A stretch of 47,953 bases of DNA from Fimbriiglobus sp. (lineage in GTDB: Bacteria > Planctomycetota > Planctomycetia > Gemmatales > Gemmataceae): the NCBI GenBank assembly GCA_025352235.1, contig JANXTU010000346.1, positions 1 to 47,953 of the forward strand. Reading direction: 5' to 3'. The notes beneath the pieces are model-generated. The model saw only the letters and a list, made by a program, of their open reading frames with translations, did no database searches and was not told the origin of the DNA. A program made the position numbers and the translations under genes. Positions 44,814-47,953 of this stretch are shown piece by piece; positions within the stretch are counted from its first letter, which is position 1, and every line of letters begins with the position of its first letter.

Positions 44814-44864
44814 GGTGGTCTCTTCCGGGGTCGGGAACGGACTGGGCGGTCCTTCCTAACGTGA

Positions 44865-44870
44865 TACGCT
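44865..44870 (+). promoter_or_regulatory. -10-like hexamer of the aldo/keto reductase, candidate leaderless start
   Basis: TACGCT ends 7 bases (CAAGAGC) before the ATG at 44878; no Shine-Dalgarno lies between. Weaker than the mutM and queC examples. Confidence 0.35.
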
Positions 44871-44877
44871 CAAGAGC

Positions 44878-45807
44878 ATGAAGTACCAAGAACTCGGCCG
44901 CACGGGCCTGCGCGTTTCCCAATTGTCGCTCGGCGGGGCCCAGTTCGGCCAGCAGTACGGGCCGCTGTCGGTGCCGCAAGCCGCGGAGGTCGTTCACGCC
45001 GCCATCGACGCCGGCGTGAATCTCATCGATACCTCCGCCTTCTACGGGCTCGGCGCGTCCGAAACGATCCTCGGCGAAGTGTTGGCCGGAGGGTGGCGTG
45101 AGAAAGTGTCGATCTGCACGAAGGCCGGGCGGCTAGATCGGGATCGATTCGATTTCACCGCCGCAGGGATGCGCGAGTGCTTCGAAGATTCGCTCCGTCG
45201 ATTGCGCACCGACCGCGTCGAGATCCTGCTGGCCCACGACATCGAATTCGCCGACGATTTCGAACGGGTCTTCGACGAAACCGCCGGGGTGCTGAATGAC
45301 CTGAAGCGCGAGGGAAAATGCCGGTTCATCGGCATGTCGTGCCTGCCGTTGGGGTTGTTGGCCAAGGCCATCGAACGCTGCGACCTCGACGTCGTCGTCT
45401 CGTATTGCCATTTCCACTTGCAAGATCAAACGCTGCATTCGGAGTTGATGCCGGTCGCGGCGGCGCGCGGCGTCGGCGTGCTGAACGCCAGTCCGCTGAG
45501 TATGGGCCTGCTCACGAACCAAGGTCCACAGCCCTGGCACCCGGCCGGGGAGGAAATCCAAGCCGCCTGTCGGGAAGCCGCGGAGTATTGCCGGTCGCAC
45601 GGGGCCGACATCAGTTTCCTCGGGATGCAGTTTTGTTTGAATTCGAACGTGCCGAGCACGGTCTCCGGGGCGGCGACGCGGGCCGAATTGGAAACGAACC
45701 TGCGGGCGCTGGCGACCCGGCCCGACCCGGAACTTCTTTCGGGGGTGCTGGCGATTCTGGAACCGGTGTTGGACCGGACGTGGAAGAGCGGGAACTGGAA
45801 CGCGTAA
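44878..45807 (+). CDS. Aldo/keto reductase (L-fucose/L-galactose dehydrogenase-like)
   Basis: The 309-residue protein has the AKR barrel: MKYQELGRTGLRVSQLSLGG, the catalytic Asp and Tyr in LIDTSAFYGLGASE, Lys in ICTKAGR, and His in LLAHDIEF, plus the NADP(H)-binding SxxxxxxL blocks near the end. The second half (ASPLSMGLLTNQGPQPWHPA) resembles L-galactose and L-fucose dehydrogenase members. It probably oxidises a sugar at C1 or reduces a keto-sugar with NAD(P). A short gap (37 bases) leads into the next gene. Confidence 0.88.
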   Translation: MKYQELGRTGLRVSQLSLGGAQFGQQYGPLSVPQAAEVVHAAIDAGVNLIDTSAFYGLGASETILGEVLAGGWREKVSICTKAGRLDRDRFDFTAAGMRECFEDSLRRLRTDRVEILLAHDIEFADDFERVFDETAGVLNDLKREGKCRFIGMSCLPLGLLAKAIERCDLDVVVSYCHFHLQDQTLHSELMPVAAARGVGVLNASPLSMGLLTNQGPQPWHPAGEEIQAACREAAEYCRSHGADISFLGMQFCLNSNVPSTVSGAATRAELETNLRALATRPDPELLSGVLAILEPVLDRTWKSGNWNA

Positions 45808-45844
45808 GATGAGGTGCGGGAGTTCCACCGGACCGGAGGCGACC

Positions 45845-46450
45845 ATGGCGTTCCAGCAGTTCACCTTCCCGCAAGTGCTCACCGACTTGGAGTTGAGCGT
45901 GAGCGATGAAGATTTTTTCGGCGAGCTACCTCGCGAGGCGGTTTCGCCCGAATTTGAAGCGCGGATCAAAGAAGGCGCGGATTTGGCCAGTGCGATCGAC
46001 ACGGAGAAAGCCCGTTCGGAATTCGTCATCGCACCCGTATTGCTCGAGTTGCGCCGCAGACACCGCGGGGTCTTTTCTCTGTTTTCGGGGGTGGAATTGG
46101 TGGCGGATGCCAACCGGGGCTTGAACGGAATTTGCGATTTCGCTTTGGCCCAGCCGAAGAGTCAACACGTGATGCTCTTCCCGATCTTGTCCATCGTCGA
46201 GGCGAAGACCGACAATCTGCGGAGCGGCTTGGGGCAGTGCATTTCGTCGATGGTGGCCGCGAAAATACTCAACGATAAGAAAAACTCCTCGAACAAACCC
46301 ATTTTCGGTGTCGTGACCAGCGGTGCCCTGTGGAAATTTCTGAAGTTAGTCGGCACGACCGTCTCGATTGACAATTCGGAGTATCACATCGACGACCTCG
46401 GAAAATTGTTCGCCGTTCTCGGCTCGATCGTGTCCTCCTTCCGCGATTGA
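45845..46450 (+). CDS. Conserved protein with PD-(D/E)XK nuclease-like motif
   Basis: ATG 45845 follows GGAGG, giving 201 residues. The middle has GICDFALAQ and then FPILSIVEAKTDNLRSGLGQ, which fits the D...ExK pattern of PD-(D/E)XK nucleases, with Asp in the first strand and Glu-x-Lys in the second. The C-terminal half (IFGVVTSGALWKFLKL) looks like an alpha/beta region of Type I restriction or other REase-like proteins. No methyltransferase lies beside it. It could be a nuclease of a defence or repair role, or an inactive relative. The fold call rests on motif spacing only. Confidence 0.55.
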   Translation: MAFQQFTFPQVLTDLELSVSDEDFFGELPREAVSPEFEARIKEGADLASAIDTEKARSEFVIAPVLLELRRRHRGVFSLFSGVELVADANRGLNGICDFALAQPKSQHVMLFPILSIVEAKTDNLRSGLGQCISSMVAAKILNDKKNSSNKPIFGVVTSGALWKFLKLVGTTVSIDNSEYHIDDLGKLFAVLGSIVSSFRD

Positions 46451-46463
46451 TCGGAAAGAATCG

Positions 46464-47258
46464 ATGCTCCGCTTCGCCCTCGTATTCGCAATGCTCACCG
46501 TCGCCACCGCCGCGGTGGCCGCGCCGTTGCCGGAGCCGATCAGCTACGCCAAACCGTGCCCAGGCGATCGATTCCTCTTCGTGGTGTTCGGCTCGAAAGA
46601 CGCCGAAGCGAAGCTGAAGGACGGCGATAACAAACGCCACGCCACAAGCGTCCGGGCCAAGTATCCGGTGCCGGGGATGTACCGCGCAGGCGACGGCGTG
46701 GAACTCGTTTACCCGCTCGACGGTCAATTCCGAGTCTTTTCTGCGTTCGGCGTCGCGTCGGAGTTTTTCCCGCGCCGCTACGTCCCGGACGAAAACGTCT
46801 ACCTCTCCGGCGATGGCCGCACCGTCATCCGAATCGAAGGCAATTGGTGGAAAACGAAAGCCTACACGGGCGGTACCCGCCTTCCGCCCGAGGTGGAGCA
46901 GCAGCAGTTTGAATCGCCGGCCGTGAGCTTATACCGAGACGGCCTCCTTCTAAAACGCCATCCGTTGAAGTCGCTGATCGACGATCCCCTGTTACTCCCG
47001 CACACTCCGGAACACATCCTTTGGGTCGGCGGGGCGGTGTTCCGGGAAGACGCCGGACGGTTCGTGCTGTTCACGCAGGACACGAACCAAATCACATTCG
47101 ACTTCAACACCGGCGACATCGTCAGTAGGGAAAAGACCGGTTACGGTAGCCGCTTCGGTCAACGCGTTATCATGGGCACACTCGGGCTGACGTTGCTGTT
47201 GCTTTTGGCATGGGCCTTCTACGCCTTCCGCCGTTCCCGCGTCGTTGTGGCAGTTTGA
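46464..47258 (+). CDS. Exported, C-terminally anchored protein of unknown function
   Basis: From ATG 46464 the product has 264 residues with a signal peptide (MLRFALVFAMLTVATAAVAA) and a C-terminal membrane helix (MGTLGLTLLLLLAWAFYAF) followed by RRSRVV. The extracytoplasmic middle has YPVPGMYRAGDGVELVYPLD and WVGGAVFREDAGRFVLFTQD, resembling WD-like or beta-propeller segments, but no family is recognisable. It starts 13 bases after the previous stop. The signal peptide and anchor are clear; the role is not. Confidence 0.7.
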   Translation: MLRFALVFAMLTVATAAVAAPLPEPISYAKPCPGDRFLFVVFGSKDAEAKLKDGDNKRHATSVRAKYPVPGMYRAGDGVELVYPLDGQFRVFSAFGVASEFFPRRYVPDENVYLSGDGRTVIRIEGNWWKTKAYTGGTRLPPEVEQQQFESPAVSLYRDGLLLKRHPLKSLIDDPLLLPHTPEHILWVGGAVFREDAGRFVLFTQDTNQITFDFNTGDIVSREKTGYGSRFGQRVIMGTLGLTLLLLLAWAFYAFRRSRVVVAV

Positions 47259-47310
47259 TTTCTCATTCCCGAGTTCACCCCTCGATTTTAGCCTTTTGCA
47301 AATAGCCGAC

Positions 47311-47382
47311 CGCTGATTGCTGCCTCAATTCTCAATTTTTATCACGCAATAGTTGTCAGCGATCCGCTTTCAGCAATCAGCG
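47311..47382. repeat. 12-bp inverted repeat, GCTGATTGCTG family
   Basis: CGCTGATTGCTG (47311-47322) and CAGCAATCAGCG (47371-47382) are perfect inverted repeats. The core GCTGATTGCTG also occurs after the metG stop (about 12032-12042). Confidence 0.5.
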
Positions 47383-47492
47383 AGAAAGTCGATTCGCCCA
47401 GGGTGTATGCTCGACGGACTTAAGAGTGACACATCGCGAAACGCCGATTTTCCGATGCGTCGGACTCCGTCCCACTTCGGTTTTGAAAGCCG

Positions 47493-47617
47493 AGCCGAGC
47501 GGAGAACGTCGCTTTTCGCTCCGCGAAAAGTGGTTGACGCCAGCACTCGCGTTCCGCACCTCGCGGGCGAGCCCAGCTACTTTTCGCGGAGCGAAAAGCG
47601 ACTTTTTCCGCTCGGCT
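47493..47617. repeat. Nested 39-bp inverted repeat (MITE-like or REP-like)
   Basis: Arms at 47493-47531 and 47579-47617 are complementary at 37 of 39 bases around a 47-base centre. Each arm holds a smaller palindrome, CTTTTCGC with GCGAAAAG. A 25-base piece including CGAGCCCAGC and TTTTCGCGGAGC repeats directly at 47568-47592 and 47642-47666 with one mismatch. Confidence 0.75.
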
Positions 47618-47953
47618 CGGATAAGTTCCGCCAGTCTCGAACGAGCCCAGCCACTTTTCGCGGAGCAGTGTCAACCCAGACTGCGCTGAGAATAGCAACG
47701 ATTCTTGGAGGTGGCTGGAACTGGGCTGGGCCTGGTGGGGTCATCGAACGCGGATGCGGTATTTGAGATATCGTCTCGTCGTGCTTCTTGGAGGCGTTCC
47801 CGGCATTCTTCCAAAAGCGATTGTTCCAACACCCCGCCTCTGCAGGCTCGGGGATTTCTTCAAATTTCATGACGCAAGTCATTGCTGAACAAGAGGATCG
47901 GCCACAAGGGCCGTTTCGGCTCCGATTCTTCCAATTCTTTTAAATGGTTCCAA

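Larger units (their letters stand above)
47259..47953. other. Window end without a convincing gene; repeats only
   Basis: ORFs here (47353-47766 plus, 47377-47559, 47420-47698 and 47577-47882 minus, 47426-47689 plus) are translations of the inverted repeats and differ in frame from one another. The stretch holds a 12-bp inverted repeat CGCTGATTGCTG / CAGCAATCAGCG (47311-47322, 47371-47382), a 39-bp nested inverted repeat (47493-47617), a 25-bp direct repeat, and CAACGATTCTTGGAG (47696-47710), which also occurs in reverse complement in the right end of the MITE-like element at 3791-3805. Confidence 0.6.

Noticed and set aside
47577-47882. 101-residue minus-strand ORF at the window end
   Set aside because: Its C-terminal half translates the inverted repeat and no ribosome-binding site or family match is seen.
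1-47953. CRISPR array, tRNA or rRNA genes
   Set aside because: No regularly spaced direct repeats, no cloverleaf-like intergenic segment and no rRNA-like stretch was noticed; gaps between genes are mostly too short.

Overview
The window reads as chromosomal DNA from a GC-rich planctomycete, most likely a Gemmataceae-type organism. The evidence is the combination of a DUF1549/DUF1553 c-type cytochrome gene next to a DUF1501 gene, a DUF1559 type IV prepilin-like protein, an LEPR-like N-terminus on a secreted protein with FG-GAP/VCBS-type repeats, a rhomboid-DUF6576 architecture and an LCCL-domain secreted protein. The assignment rests on protein-family recognition only; no rRNA or tRNA gene was seen.

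Layout. Bases 1-3.9 kb are an accessory patch: the tail of a transglutaminase-like gene, a small HEPN-type protein, an integron attC-like palindrome with a second half copy, an OmpA-like protein without signal peptide, an FkbM methyltransferase in visibly AT-richer DNA, and a MITE-like inverted-repeat element. 3.9-16.4 kb is mostly housekeeping: an FHA-like coiled-coil protein, a lipoprotein with a degenerate phosphatase domain, queC-queD, two small secreted proteins, mutM, metG, a DHH phosphoesterase, a rhomboid-like membrane protein, an ArsR regulator, a lipid-kinase-like protein and truB.

16.5-33.4 kb is one long plus-strand block: DUF1549/DUF1553 cytochrome, DUF1501 protein, a four-PAS HisKA_2 kinase whose start overlaps the DUF1501 stop (ATGA), a REC-PAS-HisKA-REC hybrid kinase, a secreted animal-type haem peroxidase with FG-GAP/VCBS-like repeats, an OmpR-type regulator overlapping its kinase, and a Tat-type secreted protein of unknown function. 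It looks like an exported redox module packed with signalling genes; a common pathway is an inference.

33.4-48 kb carries gyrB, a TPR protein, tpiA, an LCCL-domain protein, a minus-strand cluster (sorbosone dehydrogenase-like, DUF1559, FliK-like, FlhB C-terminal-like, with two one-to-three-base overlaps), DUF3501, thpR, an aldo/keto reductase, a PD-(D/E)XK-like protein and a membrane-anchored exported protein. The last 0.7 kb has no convincing gene but holds a strong nested inverted repeat.

Recurrent themes are palindromic or inverted-repeat elements in intergenic DNA (and once inside a gene), several ATG starts placed 6-7 bases after a -10-like hexamer (candidate leaderless genes), and enzyme folds that have lost catalytic residues (rhomboid, tyrosine-phosphatase-like).
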